Source of the DNA: Sinorhizobium meliloti 4H41
Lineage (GTDB): Bacteria; Pseudomonadota; Alphaproteobacteria; Rhizobiales; Rhizobiaceae
Direction of reading: 5' to 3'
Length of the DNA stretch: 64,000 nucleotides
Assembly (NCBI RefSeq): GCF_000375585.1
Contig: NZ_AQWP01000007.1
Coordinates: 538-64,537 of the forward strand
Shown here: positions 43,433 to 53,270 of the stretch, piece after piece
How positions within the stretch are numbered: position 1 is the stretch's first letter
Layout of the letters: each line of letters starts with the position of its first letter
Notes under the pieces: model-generated
What the model was told of the DNA's origin: nothing
Database searches by the model: none
The model's input: only the letters and a program-made list of their open reading frames with translations
Translations under genes and position numbers: made by a program

Positions 43433-43457
43433 TGCAAAGGTATTGGAGGAGATTACC

Positions 43458-44930
43458 TTGGCAAACAGTGCAGAGGAAACCCTATCACCAACGCGTCCGG
43501 AGGATGAGAAGCTCGGAATCGGCGCCAATCTGGCCTATGGCCTGCAACACGTGCTGACGATGTATGGAGGCATCGTCGCCGTGCCCCTGATACTGGGTCA
43601 GGCCGCAGGCCTCGGCCCCGGCGACATCGGCCTGCTCATCACTGCATCCTTATTTGCCGGCGGCCTCGCCACCATCTTGCAAACAATCGGCCTGCCCTTC
43701 TTCGGAAGCCAGTTGCCGCTGGTCCAGGGCGTTTCCTTTTCCGGCGTGGCGACGATGATCGCCATTTCCGGCAATGGGGGGCTCCAGTCGGTGCTCGGCG
43801 CCGTCATTGCCGCCTCGCTGATCGGCCTGCTGATAACGCCTGTATTTTCGCGGATCACCCGCTTCTTTCCGCCGCTCGTCACCGGAATCGTGATCACCAC
43901 CATAGGACTGACGCTGATGCCGGTGGCCGCGCGCTGGGCCATGGGCGGGAACAGCAGTGCCCCCGATTTCGGCAGTCCCGCCAATATCCAGCTTGCAGCG
44001 GTCACGCTCGTCATCGTGCTCCTGCTCAGCAAGCTCGGAAGCGCCGCGATCTCGCGGCTCTCGATCCTGCTCGCCCTGATCATCGGGACGGTGATAGCCT
44101 ATTTCGCCGGCATGGCTGATTTCTCGCAGGTAACCGAAGGGCCTTTCTTCGCGCTTCCGCTGGTTTTCCACTTCGGCTATCCGACCTTCGAAGTCGCGGC
44201 GATCGCCTCGATGTTCATCGTCATCATGGTGACGCTGGTCGAGACTTCGGCGGACATTCTGGCGGTCGGCGAGATCATCGAAACGAAGGTGGATTCGCGC
44301 CGGCTCGGCGACGGACTCAGGGCCGACATGCTGTCGAGCCTGCTCGCTCCGATCTTCGGCTCCTTCACCCAGAGCGCCTTTGCCCAGAATGTCGGGCTGG
44401 TGGCGGTCACCGGAGTCAAGAGCCGCTATGTCGTTGCAACCGGCGGCCTGTTTCTCGTCACGCTCGGTCTTCTGCCGGTCATGGGCCGCATCGTCGCGGC
44501 GGTTCCGAGTTCGGTGCTCGGCGGCGCCGGCATCGTGCTCTTCGGCACGGTCGCTGCGAGCGGCATCCGCACCCTGTCGAAGGTGGACTACGCCAACAAC
44601 ATGAACCTTGTCATCGTCGCGACCTCGATCGGCTTCGGCATGATCCCGATCGCCTCGCCGACCTTCTACGAGCATTTCCCGGCCTGGGTCGAGACGATTT
44701 TCCATTCCGGCATCAGCTCCGCCGCGCTGATGGCGATCGGCCTCAACCTGATCTTCAACCATATGACCGCCGGGAACTCGGACCAGCAATCGGTGTTCGT
44801 CGCCGGGACGGAGCGGACGCTCCGCTACCAGGACATCGCGCGACTGCACGACGGCGACTATTTCCTCAACGGCAAGCTCTACGACGCCAACGGCACGGAA
44901 GTGCGCGTGCTTGCCGCGGAAGCGCATTGA
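43458..44930 (+). CDS. NCS2-family xanthine/uracil permease (first copy)
   Basis: 490 residues from TTG 43458, six nt after GGAGGAG; an in-frame TTG at 43443 overlaps the ribosome site. It is a 14-helix nucleobase:proton symporter of the NCS2 family with the signature FAQNVGLVAVTGVKSR and the VQGVSFSGVATMIA segment. NCS2 members of this type carry xanthine, uric acid or uracil; the exact base cannot be told. A second, related permease follows 190 bp on. Confidence 0.9.
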   Translation: MANSAEETLSPTRPEDEKLGIGANLAYGLQHVLTMYGGIVAVPLILGQAAGLGPGDIGLLITASLFAGGLATILQTIGLPFFGSQLPLVQGVSFSGVATMIAISGNGGLQSVLGAVIAASLIGLLITPVFSRITRFFPPLVTGIVITTIGLTLMPVAARWAMGGNSSAPDFGSPANIQLAAVTLVIVLLLSKLGSAAISRLSILLALIIGTVIAYFAGMADFSQVTEGPFFALPLVFHFGYPTFEVAAIASMFIVIMVTLVETSADILAVGEIIETKVDSRRLGDGLRADMLSSLLAPIFGSFTQSAFAQNVGLVAVTGVKSRYVVATGGLFLVTLGLLPVMGRIVAAVPSSVLGGAGIVLFGTVAASGIRTLSKVDYANNMNLVIVATSIGFGMIPIASPTFYEHFPAWVETIFHSGISSAALMAIGLNLIFNHMTAGNSDQQSVFVAGTERTLRYQDIARLHDGDYFLNGKLYDANGTEVRVLAAEAH

Positions 44931-44955
44931 CGGCCGGCAAGCCGTTCCCCTGAAC

Positions 44956-44981
44956 GCGATCCGGGCGCATGTCCGGATCGC
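44956..44981. other. Inverted repeat between the two NCS2 genes
   Basis: GCGATCCGG (44956-44964) pairs perfectly with CCGGATCGC (44973-44981), loop 8 nt, 26 nt after the first permease. No T-run follows. It is either a weak terminator or a regulatory site for the second permease. Confidence 0.45.
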
Positions 44982-45120
44982 CCGCGATACGCCCGATTAC
45001 CCTCGAAAATCCGAAAGTGTTTTCACTTCCTGCACCCTTGCGGCATGCTCCCGCGGCGCGAAAAATTCCCCTCCCCGTTGGAGGACGGGAACGGACGGTG
45101 GCGGCGATGGAGGAGGAACC

Positions 45121-46605
45121 ATGAACGACGCATCCAGCATACATCCCGTGGACGAGCGCCTGCCGATCGGCAGGCTTGCGACCCTCGGGATACAGCATGT
45201 TCTTGTCATGTATGGCGGCGCCGTCGCAGTGCCCCTGATCGTCGGCCGGGCGCTGCAGCTGAGCCCGGAGGACGTCGCCTTCCTGATCTCGGCGGACCTG
45301 TTCGTCTGCGGCATCGTCACCATCATTCAGTCGCTCGGGCTGACCAGGGGTATAGGCATCCGTCTTCCCGTGATGATGGGCGTCACCTTTGCCGCCGTCG
45401 GCCCGATGGTCTCCATGGCCGCCATGACGCCCGGAATCGACGGAGCAAGGACGATCTTCGGCGCGATCATCGGCGCCGGCCTCGTGGCCCTTCTCATCGC
45501 GCCCATCATGGGACGCCTGCTGAAGTTCTTCCCGCCCGTCGTCACCGGCACCATCATTCTCGTCATCGGGGTGACCCTGATGCGCGTCGGCGTCAACTGG
45601 ATATTCGGCAACCCCTTCGGTCCGACGGCGCCGAAACTCGTCGATCCGGCTCACGCGCAATGGCTCGCCGATTTGAAGCAGCTCGCCGCAACCGGCGGTC
45701 CGGCCGTGCCGGACGGGCTGGTCCTGGGCGCCACGGTTCCGAACCCGATCTATGCCGAACCGGGCCATGTGGCGCTTGCCGCCTTCGTGCTGGTCTCCAT
45801 TCTCGTAGTGGCCCGTTTCGGCAAGGGGCTCATCAGCAACATCGCGGTTCTGATCGGCATCGTGATCGGATGCGTCGCGGCAGCCATGCTCGGCATGATG
45901 CATTTCGATCGTGTGGCGAGCGCCGGCTGGTTCGCCGTCGTGACCCCATTGCGCTTCGGCATGCCGATCTTCGATCCGGTGCTGATCGCCACCATGTCGC
46001 TCGTCATGATCGTCGTGATGATCGAATCGACCGGCATGTTCCTGGCACTCGGCGAGATGACGAACCGCGAGGTCAAGCAACAGCAATTGACCGCCGGACT
46101 TCGGGTGGACGGTCTCGGCACCATCATCGGCGGTCTCTTCAATACATTTCCCTATACGAGCTTTTCGCAGAATGTCGGCCTCGTCGGCGTCACCGGCGTC
46201 AAGAGCCGCTACGTCTGCGTGATGGGCGGCGTCATCATGATCCTGCTGGGCATTGTCCCGAAGATGGGCGCGCTGGTCGAGGCGGTTCCGACCTTCGTTC
46301 TCGGCGGAGCGGGGCTCGTGATGTTCGGCATGGTGGCGGCAACCGGCGTCAGGATACTCTCGACGGTCGACTTCAAGACCTCGCGAAACAACCTGTTCGT
46401 GGTCGCCGTCTCCGTCGGCTTCGGCCTCATTCCGATGATCGCACCCAACTTCCTGATGTGGATGCCGCATGCGATCCATCCCATCATCGAGTCCGGCATA
46501 GTGCTCGCCGCGGCCTCGGCCGTCGTGCTCAATGCCTTCTTCAACGGCCTCAGCATCGAGCGTTCCGCATGCGTCGAGGCCGCGCGGCTGGCAGACGGCC
46601 ATTGA
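45121..46605 (+). CDS. NCS2-family xanthine/uracil permease (second copy)
   Basis: 494 residues from ATG 45121 with strong GGAGGAGGAACC; the frame is open further upstream but without a start signal. Same family as its neighbour (SFSQNVGLVGVTGVKSRYVC signature, IQHVLVMYGGAVAVPL at the N-terminus), yet clearly diverged and with an extra stretch around residues 165-205. Likely xanthine or urate uptake. No purine-degrading enzymes are adjacent. Confidence 0.9.
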   Translation: MNDASSIHPVDERLPIGRLATLGIQHVLVMYGGAVAVPLIVGRALQLSPEDVAFLISADLFVCGIVTIIQSLGLTRGIGIRLPVMMGVTFAAVGPMVSMAAMTPGIDGARTIFGAIIGAGLVALLIAPIMGRLLKFFPPVVTGTIILVIGVTLMRVGVNWIFGNPFGPTAPKLVDPAHAQWLADLKQLAATGGPAVPDGLVLGATVPNPIYAEPGHVALAAFVLVSILVVARFGKGLISNIAVLIGIVIGCVAAAMLGMMHFDRVASAGWFAVVTPLRFGMPIFDPVLIATMSLVMIVVMIESTGMFLALGEMTNREVKQQQLTAGLRVDGLGTIIGGLFNTFPYTSFSQNVGLVGVTGVKSRYVCVMGGVIMILLGIVPKMGALVEAVPTFVLGGAGLVMFGMVAATGVRILSTVDFKTSRNNLFVVAVSVGFGLIPMIAPNFLMWMPHAIHPIIESGIVLAAASAVVLNAFFNGLSIERSACVEAARLADGH

Positions 46606-46728
46606 ACCGCGACCCCGCGAGCGAAGGCCCGCGGGATACGCGCCATACTTCGATCGGCACCGAAGCATCGCAGGGGCTCCGGACGCTAGGAATGGTCCGA
46701 TGAACAACGATTCACAAGGACCGCATTC

Positions 46729-47634
46729 ATGGACAGGCCACGTCTCGCTCTCGAACTGCTTCTGCTTGTCGCCCTGGCAACGCTCTGGGGCGCCTCCTAC
46801 ACCTTCATCAAGATCGGCGTCGAAACCATTCCCCCGGTGACGTTGATCGCCGCGCGAACGCTGCTTGCCGGCATGGTTCTTCTGGCGCTGATCGCATGGC
46901 GCGGCCTGACATTGCCGCGCGACGGGGCGATGTGGGGGCGGTTCCTGTTCCAGGCCTGCCTCAACAGCGTCGTCCCATTCACCTTGATCGCCTGGTCGGA
47001 GCGTACGATCGATGCCGGCGTCGCGGCCATCCTCAACTCCACGACGCCGATCTTCGCCTTTCTCCTGACGGCGCTGATCACCCGGCACGAGCCCGTTACC
47101 GCCCGCAAGTTCCTGGGCGTCCTTGCGGGCCTCGCCGGAATCGCGCTGATCATCGGTCTCGAGGCCTTCCGCGGCATCGGCAATCAGCTCATCCCGCAGC
47201 TTGCAGTCGTTCTTGCGACGGTTTGCTATGCCGGCGCGGCGATTTTCGGGAAGGGCTTCAGGGGCCTCGATCCGATGGTGCCCGCTTGCGGATCGCTTCT
47301 CGCGGGTGCGGCCCTGCTCATCCCGGCGAGCCTCGTCGTCGATCGGCCCTGGACGCTCGATCCCTCGCCGGAATCGCTGATCGCGCTCCTCTGCCTGTCC
47401 GTCTTCTCGACCGCGCTCGCCTTCGTCATCTATTTCCGTCTGATCCACACGCTCGGTTCCGTCGGCGCGACGGCACAGGCCTATGTGCGCGTTCCGATCG
47501 GCGTTGCGATCGGAGTGGTATTTCTCGGGGAAACGCTTTCGACCACCGCATGGCTCGGCCTCGGCTGCGTCATCGCCGGCGTCGCCGCCATGACCATGCC
47601 GACGCGCCCCAAGATTGCCGCCGTCGGAGGGTAA
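46729..47634 (+). CDS. EamA/DMT-family transporter
   Basis: 301 residues with ten helices in two EamA repeats (ALATLWGASYTFIKIGVETI at the start; CYAGAAIFGKGFRG opening the second). Proteins of this RhaT/YdcZ-like family export amino acids or other metabolites. Substrate unknown. Its stop codon is 6 bp from the convergent mur stop, with no room for separate terminators. Confidence 0.88.
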   Translation: MDRPRLALELLLLVALATLWGASYTFIKIGVETIPPVTLIAARTLLAGMVLLALIAWRGLTLPRDGAMWGRFLFQACLNSVVPFTLIAWSERTIDAGVAAILNSTTPIFAFLLTALITRHEPVTARKFLGVLAGLAGIALIIGLEAFRGIGNQLIPQLAVVLATVCYAGAAIFGKGFRGLDPMVPACGSLLAGAALLIPASLVVDRPWTLDPSPESLIALLCLSVFSTALAFVIYFRLIHTLGSVGATAQAYVRVPIGVAIGVVFLGETLSTTAWLGLGCVIAGVAAMTMPTRPKIAAVGG

Positions 47635-47640
47635 TTCCGC

Positions 47641-48069
47641 TCAGTCCTTGCGCTTCCGGCAATAGAGCTCCAGCCGGTGGCGCACCAGGTCGTAGCCGAG
47701 TTCGGCAGCGATCTCCGCCTGCAACTGTTCGATCTTGTCGGAGCGAAACTCGATCACCGCACCCGTTTCGATATCGATCAGGTGATCGTGGTGGGGCGCA
47801 TCCGCCGTCTCGAAGCGGGCAGTCGCATTCTCGAAGGCATGCCGCTGCACCACCCCTTGCTGCTCCAGCGCGGAAAGCGTCCGGTATACCGTCGAGAGCG
47901 ACACCGTCGCGTCGATTTCCTTCGCGCGCCGGTGAAGTTCGCTGGCATCCGGGTGGTCCGCGGCCTCGGCCAGAATCTTGAGGATCGCGGCGCGCTGGCG
48001 CGTCACACGCACGCCGCCTTCCCGCAGGATTCCTTCCAGTTCCTCGATCCGATTCTTGCTCTGGCTCAT
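47641..48069 (-). CDS. mur: Manganese uptake regulator Mur (Fur family)
   Basis: 142 residues. Fur fold: winged helix 1-85 (RVTRQRAAILKILAEA, SLSTVYRTLSALEQQG) and a metal-binding dimer domain with His93-His94-Asp95-His96. The CxxC pair that holds structural zinc in Fur is replaced by IETG (99-103 region), as known for rhizobial Mur. It represses sitABCD when Mn2+ is sufficient. It is divergent from sitA across a 121-bp spacer containing a palindromic Mur box. Confidence 0.93.
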   Translation of the reverse strand: MSQSKNRIEELEGILREGGVRVTRQRAAILKILAEAADHPDASELHRRAKEIDATVSLSTVYRTLSALEQQGVVQRHAFENATARFETADAPHHDHLIDIETGAVIEFRSDKIEQLQAEIAAELGYDLVRHRLELYCRKRKD

Positions 48070-48112
48070 CCCGCGACACTAGCCAAGGGGACGCCTTTTG
48101 GAAATAGCTAGT

Positions 48113-48133
48113 TGCAAATGCTTCTCATTTGCA
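48113..48133. promoter_or_regulatory. Mur-responsive sequence (MRS) of sitA
   Basis: TGCAAATG-CTTCT-CATTTGCA is a perfect palindrome lying 57 bp before sitA. It matches the form of MRS boxes described in the sitA promoters of Rhizobium and Sinorhizobium. Mur-Mn2+ binding here blocks sit transcription; because of the spacing it may also touch the mur promoter. Confidence 0.8.
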
Positions 48134-48190
48134 TTGACTTATGCAGACCATTCGCCTACCCATATTATGGTTCGCAAAGAGGAGAGCCGG

Positions 48191-49096
48191 ATGATCCATC
48201 CAACGAGGCGCATGATCGTGGCGGCCGCAGCGGCGATGGCTGCTCTATCGCTCCTGCCGGCGGCGGCGCGGGCGGCGGAAAAGCTCAAGGCCGTCACCAC
48301 CTTCACGGTCATCGCCGATATGGCGCAGAACGTCGCGGGCGACGCCGCGGTGGTCGAATCGATCACCAAGCCGGGCGCCGAGATCCACAATTACCAGCCG
48401 ACGCCCCGCGATATCCTCAAGGCGCATGATGCCGACCTCATTCTCTGGAACGGGCTGAACCTCGAGCTCTGGTTCGAAAGGTTCTTCCAGAACTTCGACG
48501 GCGTTCCCGGCGTCGTCGTCTCCGAAGGCGTCGAGCCGATGGGCATCGCCGAGGGCCCCTATACCGGCAAACCCAACCCGCACGCCTGGATGTCGCCATC
48601 GGCCGCCCTGATCTATGTCGACAATATTCGCGACGCCTTCGTGCAACACGATCCCCCCAATGCCGAGGTCTACAAGGCCAATGCCGAGGCCTACAAGAAG
48701 AAGATCGAGGCGGCGGTCGCACCCATCCGCGCCGAGCTCGAAAGGATCCCGGCGGAAAGGCGATGGCTCGTTTCGAGCGAGGGCGCCTTCAGCTATCTCG
48801 CCCGCGATTTCGGCATGAAGGAGCTTTATCTTTGGCCGATCAATGCCGACCAGCAAGGCACGCCGCAGCAGGTGCGCAAGGTGATCGACGTGGTTCGAGC
48901 TAATCGGATACCCGTCGTCTTCTCCGAAAGCACCATTTCGCCGGACCCCGCTGAGCAGGTCGCGCGGGAGACGGGTGCAAAATACGGAGGCGTGCTCTAT
49001 GTCGACTCCTTGAGCGAGGCCGACGGCCCCGTTCCGACCTATATCGATCTGCTGCGCGTTACATCGGAAACGATTGCGAAAGGCTTGTCGCAATGA
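48191..49096 (+). CDS. sitA: Manganese ABC transporter binding protein SitA
   Basis: 301 residues from ATG 48191 (AGAGGAGAGCCGG upstream). A longer TTG-started frame would run through the Mur box and is rejected. Sec signal peptide ([18 protein letters not shown]). Cluster A-I (ZnuA/PsaA-like) protein with metal ligands in [12 protein letters not shown] (His), NPHAWMSP (His), [13 protein letters not shown] (Glu) and STISPDP (Asp), the set that favours Mn2+. Lacks the His-rich loop of zinc binders. Confidence 0.95.
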   Translation: MIHPTRRMIVAAAAAMAALSLLPAAARAAEKLKAVTTFTVIADMAQNVAGDAAVVESITKPGAEIHNYQPTPRDILKAHDADLILWNGLNLELWFERFFQNFDGVPGVVVSEGVEPMGIAEGPYTGKPNPHAWMSPSAALIYVDNIRDAFVQHDPPNAEVYKANAEAYKKKIEAAVAPIRAELERIPAERRWLVSSEGAFSYLARDFGMKELYLWPINADQQGTPQQVRKVIDVVRANRIPVVFSESTISPDPAEQVARETGAKYGGVLYVDSLSEADGPVPTYIDLLRVTSETIAKGLSQ

Positions 49097-50028
49097 ACCT
49101 TCAGGAAAAGGCCCGCGCCTATCCGGGAGCTGCTCCGCAAGACGAGGATGGCGGCATTCGCGTCAGCGGTGCTACGGTGACCTACCGCAACGGCCACCGG
49201 GCGCTGCGCGACGCCTCCTTCGAAATCCCGACGGGCACCATCGCGGCCCTCGTCGGCGTAAACGGCAGCGGCAAGTCGACGCTGTTCAAAGCGATCATGG
49301 GCTTCGTCCGGCTGGCCAAGGGCGACATCTCGATCCTGGGCCTCACCGTGACGCAGGCATTGAAACAGAACCTCGTCGCCTATGTCCCGCAGGCCGAAGA
49401 GGTCGACTGGAATTTTCCCGTCCTGGTCGAAGACGTGGTGATGATGGGCCGTTACGGCCATATGAACATGCTGCGCATCCCCAAAAAGGCCGATCACGAG
49501 GCGGTCGAGACGGCGCTGACACGGGTCGGCATGAGCGAGTTCCGCAAGCGCCAGATCGGCGAGCTTTCCGGAGGCCAGAAGAAGCGGGTCTTCCTGGCCC
49601 GGGCACTTGCCCAGAACGGCCGCGTCATCCTGCTCGACGAGCCTTTCACGGGGGTCGACGTGAAGACGGAGGACGCTATCATCCGCCTGCTCGTCGCGCT
49701 TCGCGAAGAGGGTCGCGTAATGCTCGTCTCCACCCATAATCTCGGAAGCGTGCCGGAATTCTGCGACCGCACCATCCTTCTGAAAAATACGGTGCTCGCC
49801 TACGGTCCGACGGAAACCACCTTCACCCGCGAAAACCTGGAGCTCGCCTTCGGGGGCGTCCTGCGTCACTTCGTGCTCGGCGGAGAGAACCTCCATGACG
49901 ATGCCGATCCACGCCAGCTCTCGGTCATCAGCGACGACGAGCGTCCGCTCGTCATGTATGGCGCCCGCGACCGCATGGTTGCGCAGCCGGCCAAACCGGA
50001 ATCGGATTCCGAGGCGGACTCCGAATGA
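49093..50028 (+). CDS. sitB: Manganese ABC transporter ATPase SitB
   Basis: 311 residues. Complete ABC motif set: Walker [10 protein letters not shown], signature LSGGQKKR, Walker [13 protein letters not shown] and switch His in STHNLGS. Start overlaps the sitA stop (ATGA). The C-terminal 40 residues are polar and acidic ([11 protein letters not shown]), longer than in most homologues. Powers SitCD-mediated Mn2+ import. Confidence 0.95.
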   Translation: MNLQEKARAYPGAAPQDEDGGIRVSGATVTYRNGHRALRDASFEIPTGTIAALVGVNGSGKSTLFKAIMGFVRLAKGDISILGLTVTQALKQNLVAYVPQAEEVDWNFPVLVEDVVMMGRYGHMNMLRIPKKADHEAVETALTRVGMSEFRKRQIGELSGGQKKRVFLARALAQNGRVILLDEPFTGVDVKTEDAIIRLLVALREEGRVMLVSTHNLGSVPEFCDRTILLKNTVLAYGPTETTFTRENLELAFGGVLRHFVLGGENLHDDADPRQLSVISDDERPLVMYGARDRMVAQPAKPESDSEADSE

Positions 50029-50882
50029 TCGCCACGCTCATCGAGCCCTTCGCCTATAGCTACATGGTGAATGCCATGTGGGTAAGCGCACTCGTGGGCG
50101 CGGTCTGCGCGTTCCTTTCGGCCTATCTCATGCTGAAGGGCTGGTCGCTGATCGGCGATGCGCTCTCTCACTCGATCGTGCCGGGCGTCGCCGGGGCCTA
50201 CATGCTCGGGCTTCCCTTCTCGCTGGGCGCCTTCTTTTCCGGTGCGCTTGCCGCCGGTGCCATGCTGTTCCTCAACCAGCGCACGCGGCTGAAGGAGGAC
50301 ACGATCATCGGCCTGATCTTCACCTCCTTCTTCGGTCTCGGCCTGTTCATGGTCTCTCTGTCGCCGACCTCGGTGAACATCCAGACGATCGTGCTCGGCA
50401 ATATCCTCGCCATCACGCCGGCCGACACGTTGCAGCTCGCCATCATCGGCATCGTCTCGCTGCTGATCCTGTCCGCGAAGTGGAAGGACCTGATGGTGAC
50501 TTTCTTCGACGAAAGCCACGCCCGCTCGATCGGCATCAACACCACCTTCCTGAAGGTGCTCTTCTTCACGCTCCTTTCGGCCTCGACCGTGGCGGCGCTG
50601 CAGACGGTCGGCGCCTTCCTCGTCATCGCCATGGTCGTCACCCCCGGCGCAACCGCCTATCTCCTGACCGACCGTTTCCCGCGGCTGATCGTGATCAGCG
50701 TCGCGATCGGGGCACTGACGAGCTTCGTCGGCGCCTATGCGAGCTACTTCCTCGACGGCGCAACCGGGGGCATCATCATCGTCCTGCAAACCGCGATCTT
50801 TCTGTTCGCCTTCGTATTTGCCCCGAAACACGGGCTGCTCGCCGCACGCCGCCGCGCATCCGAGGCTCTGGAGACCGCATGA
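50025..50882 (+). CDS. sitC: Manganese ABC transporter permease SitC
   Basis: 285 residues, ABC-3 family permease with about eight helices. It opens with [20 protein letters not shown] and ISDHSIVPGV-like metal-path segment ([15 protein letters not shown]). ATGA overlap with sitB and with sitD shows translational coupling throughout the operon. Confidence 0.95.
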   Translation: MIATLIEPFAYSYMVNAMWVSALVGAVCAFLSAYLMLKGWSLIGDALSHSIVPGVAGAYMLGLPFSLGAFFSGALAAGAMLFLNQRTRLKEDTIIGLIFTSFFGLGLFMVSLSPTSVNIQTIVLGNILAITPADTLQLAIIGIVSLLILSAKWKDLMVTFFDESHARSIGINTTFLKVLFFTLLSASTVAALQTVGAFLVIAMVVTPGATAYLLTDRFPRLIVISVAIGALTSFVGAYASYFLDGATGGIIIVLQTAIFLFAFVFAPKHGLLAARRRASEALETA

Positions 50883-51733
50883 TGCCTTCGCTCGACATGC
50901 TCCTTGCCGTTTTCGACTTCGAGTTCATGCGCAATGCGCTCCTGATCTCGGTCTTGGTCGCAATTCCCACGGCGATGCTGTCCTGTTTCCTGGTCCTCAA
51001 GGGCTGGTCGCTGATGGGCGACGCGATCTCGCATGCGGTCTTCCCCGGCGTCGTCGTCTCCTACATTGTCGGCCTGCCGCTCGCCGTCGGCGCCTTTACG
51101 GCCGGCATGTGCTGCGCACTCTTGACCGGCTATCTGAAGGAAAACAGCCGCATCAAGCAGGACACGGTGATGGGCGTCGTCTTTTCCGGCATGTTCGGCC
51201 TTGGCCTTGTGCTCTACACCAAGATCCAGAGCGACGTGCATCTCGATCACATCCTCTTCGGCGACATGCTCGGCATCGGCTGGGGCGACATTCTGGAGAC
51301 GGGCCTCATCGCGGTTCTCGCCGCCGGCATTCTCGGCCTGAAGTGGCGCGATCTGCTGCTCCACGCCTTCGATCCGGCTCAGGCACGCGCGATCGGTCTG
51401 AGGGTCGGTTGGCTGCACTACGGACTGCTGGCGATCCTGTCGCTGACGATCGTCGGCGCCCTCAAGGCGGTCGGGCTGATCCTGGCCATCGCCATGCTCA
51501 TTGCCCCCGGCGCGATCGCCTATCTCGTCACGCGGACGTTCGGCCACATGCTGGCGGTCGCGGTGATCGTCGCCGTCGCCGCCTCCTTCTGCGGCGTCTA
51601 TCTCTCCTTCTTCATCGACAGCGCACCGGCACCCACCATCGTCCTTCTGATGACGGCGATATTCCTGCTCGCCTTCGCCTATTCCACCTGGAAGGTGGCA
51701 CGCGCCGAAGCGCAGCGGACAAGCGTGGAATAG
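50879..51733 (+). CDS. sitD: Manganese ABC transporter permease SitD
   Basis: 284 residues, paralogue of SitC (ISVLVAIPTAMLSCFLVLKG, DAISHAVFPGVVVSY). Starts at the first of two ATGs inside the sitC stop overlap. SitC and SitD form the heterodimeric channel. The next gene starts more than 100 bp later, so the operon probably ends here. Confidence 0.95.
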   Translation: MMPSLDMLLAVFDFEFMRNALLISVLVAIPTAMLSCFLVLKGWSLMGDAISHAVFPGVVVSYIVGLPLAVGAFTAGMCCALLTGYLKENSRIKQDTVMGVVFSGMFGLGLVLYTKIQSDVHLDHILFGDMLGIGWGDILETGLIAVLAAGILGLKWRDLLLHAFDPAQARAIGLRVGWLHYGLLAILSLTIVGALKAVGLILAIAMLIAPGAIAYLVTRTFGHMLAVAVIVAVAASFCGVYLSFFIDSAPAPTIVLLMTAIFLLAFAYSTWKVARAEAQRTSVE

Positions 51734-51861
51734 AAGGAAGGAAGACCTCTCTTTCACCTCTTGGACGCCGGCGCCATGATCCCTTATGGTGCGCCACGAC
51801 TGAAGGTTTGGAGCGGTCCGGTGGAATGCCGTGACCTTCCGTGGCGGAGCGACGGCGCAAG

Positions 51862-52746
51862 ATGGAGAGGAAACAGCAAAGCCGTTCCGGCATCGCTTTC
51901 TTCCTCGTCGCCGTGGGGCTCGTCTTTACGGCGATCGCCGCGACCGTGCTCCTCGCCAACGAACAGCGCCACCTGAAGCAGCTGCTCGCAGGACTGGGTT
52001 TCTCGATGACGCCGCGGCAAGCGGAGCGGCTGCCGGAGACTGCCCGCAGTCCAAGTAAAAAGCCCGAACCGCCAAAGGCACTCCTGCCCGCCCACATCTT
52101 CGCGGATCTTGCAACGCCGGAACAGCAATTCATCCGTCAGATCCGCAGCGACCCGCGGGCGCTTTGCGAGGGACTGAGGGAAGCCGGCTTCCGCGATCTC
52201 GAATGGAAATCCGCCGAGAGCGGCCGCTGGGAGTGCTCGTCGCTCGTTCCCTTTGCCCGCCCGGGCCAGGAGCCGAGCTCGTCCATCTTTATCCTGGTCA
52301 AGGGCCGTGGCGAGGAGGAGATCACCTCCTTTCGCGTAAAACTCAACATCGAGCACAGCGGGGACACACCGGTCGTCACCAGCGCTGCTGCCAAGGCGGC
52401 ATCCGTCTTCTTGAGGGAGGTTCGTTGGGCGGGGAGCGCAAGCGTCACTCTCCAGATTCAGGGTCTCCAGGAATTCGACCTCAAGCGCTTCGGCAGTCGT
52501 ATCCAGTTCAAGCGGGAGATGGGGGACACGCCCCGCTACAACTTCCTTGCCAATCAGGCCGCACGCGCGCGGCCGAAGAGCATCGCCGAGCTCTATTTCG
52601 ACCGCGAAAAATGGCTGATCCCGGGCGACGGCGCGAGCGTTTCCTATATCCGCGGCCCAAGCGCCTGGACGCGGCCGGTCCAATCGGCAGAACCGCAGAG
52701 TGCAGCGGGGCAGCCTGCCGGTCGGGGCGCAACGCCCGAGCATTGA
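51862..52746 (+). CDS. Membrane-anchored protein of unknown function (rhizobial)
   Basis: About 294 residues with one N-terminal membrane helix (GIAFFLVAVGLVFTAIAATV) and a periplasmic remainder, i.e. type II topology. A proline/lysine-rich linker (residues 55-75) precedes a mixed alpha/beta domain (ALCEGLREAGFRDLEW, SSSIFILVKGRGEEEITSFR, DREKWLIPGDG). I do not recognise a named catalytic motif; it resembles conserved unknowns of Rhizobiaceae. The start is uncertain: GTG 51841 is an alternative and neither has a clear ribosome site. It is convergent with the following lrp gene. Confidence 0.7.
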   Translation: MERKQQSRSGIAFFLVAVGLVFTAIAATVLLANEQRHLKQLLAGLGFSMTPRQAERLPETARSPSKKPEPPKALLPAHIFADLATPEQQFIRQIRSDPRALCEGLREAGFRDLEWKSAESGRWECSSLVPFARPGQEPSSSIFILVKGRGEEEITSFRVKLNIEHSGDTPVVTSAAAKAASVFLREVRWAGSASVTLQIQGLQEFDLKRFGSRIQFKREMGDTPRYNFLANQAARARPKSIAELYFDREKWLIPGDGASVSYIRGPSAWTRPVQSAEPQSAAGQPAGRGATPEH

Positions 52747-52760
52747 TGCGAACCTGCGTA

Positions 52761-53192
52761 TCAGCGGTCGATGCGCGTCGAGAGAATGATGGAGGACAGG
52801 GTCTTTTCGACACCCTCGATTTCGCCGATCCGGTCGATCAACAGGTCCAGCTCGCTGATCGAGGCTGCAGCGACGACCGCGATCAGATCGAAGCTGCCGC
52901 TGACGGAATGCAGCATGCGGATTTCGCGAATGGCGGCGAGCTCGGGCGTGACCCGACCGAGCGCCCGCGGTGCAATCGTGATCAGAACATGCGCTCGCAC
53001 GAGGCCTTTCTCGTAGTTTTCCGAGAGGCGCACGCCATAGCCTGCTATCACCCCCTCGCGCTCCAGCCGCTCGATGCGCGCCTGCACCGTGGTGCGCGAC
53101 AGGCCGAGCCGACGGGCGATCGTCGCCGTCGGCATGCGGGCGTTCTCGCTCAGTATGGCGAGGAGTTCGCGATCCTTGTCCGTTACATGCAT
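52761..53192 (-). CDS. Lrp/AsnC-family regulator beside a saccharopine dehydrogenase-like gene
   Basis: 143 residues from ATG 53192 (AAGG 8 nt upstream); a TTG at 53213 is less likely. Helix-turn-helix at 5-55 (DRELLAILSENARMPTATIA, LSRTTVQARIERLE) and RAM domain (HVLITIAPRALGRVTPELAA). Divergent from the saccharopine dehydrogenase-like gene across 124 bp holding an inverted repeat. The ligand is probably an amino acid such as lysine; this is inferred from the neighbour. Confidence 0.88.
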   Translation of the reverse strand: MHVTDKDRELLAILSENARMPTATIARRLGLSRTTVQARIERLEREGVIAGYGVRLSENYEKGLVRAHVLITIAPRALGRVTPELAAIREIRMLHSVSGSFDLIAVVAAASISELDLLIDRIGEIEGVEKTLSSIILSTRIDR

Positions 53193-53216
53193 ATCGTCGA
53201 CCTTGATCGGCAAAAT

Positions 53217-53270
53217 GCCGAATACAGACCGACGATTTAGCCATATCGACGCTTCAAATCAATATTCGGC
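53217..53270. promoter_or_regulatory. Inverted repeat between lrp and the saccharopine-like gene
   Basis: GCCGAATA (53217-53224) and TATTCGGC (53263-53270) are perfect arms 38 bp apart, i.e. about four helical turns centre to centre. This fits an Lrp-type octamer that wraps DNA. It sits 25 bp before lrp and 46 bp before the dehydrogenase, so both promoters could be controlled. Confidence 0.5.

Noticed and set aside
43401-43457. Confirmed xanthine riboswitch
   Set aside because: The hairpin is real, but I could not match conserved riboswitch positions by eye, so it is left as an unassigned leader element.
44866-47448. 860-codon open frame on the minus strand opposite the NCS2 and EamA genes
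   Set aside because: Composition is Asp/Arg/His-rich low complexity, typical of an antisense shadow of membrane-protein genes.
48098-48190. Longer TTG-started SitA
   Set aside because: It would translate the Mur operator palindrome and place residues before a perfect signal peptide; ATG 48191 has a clear ribosome site.
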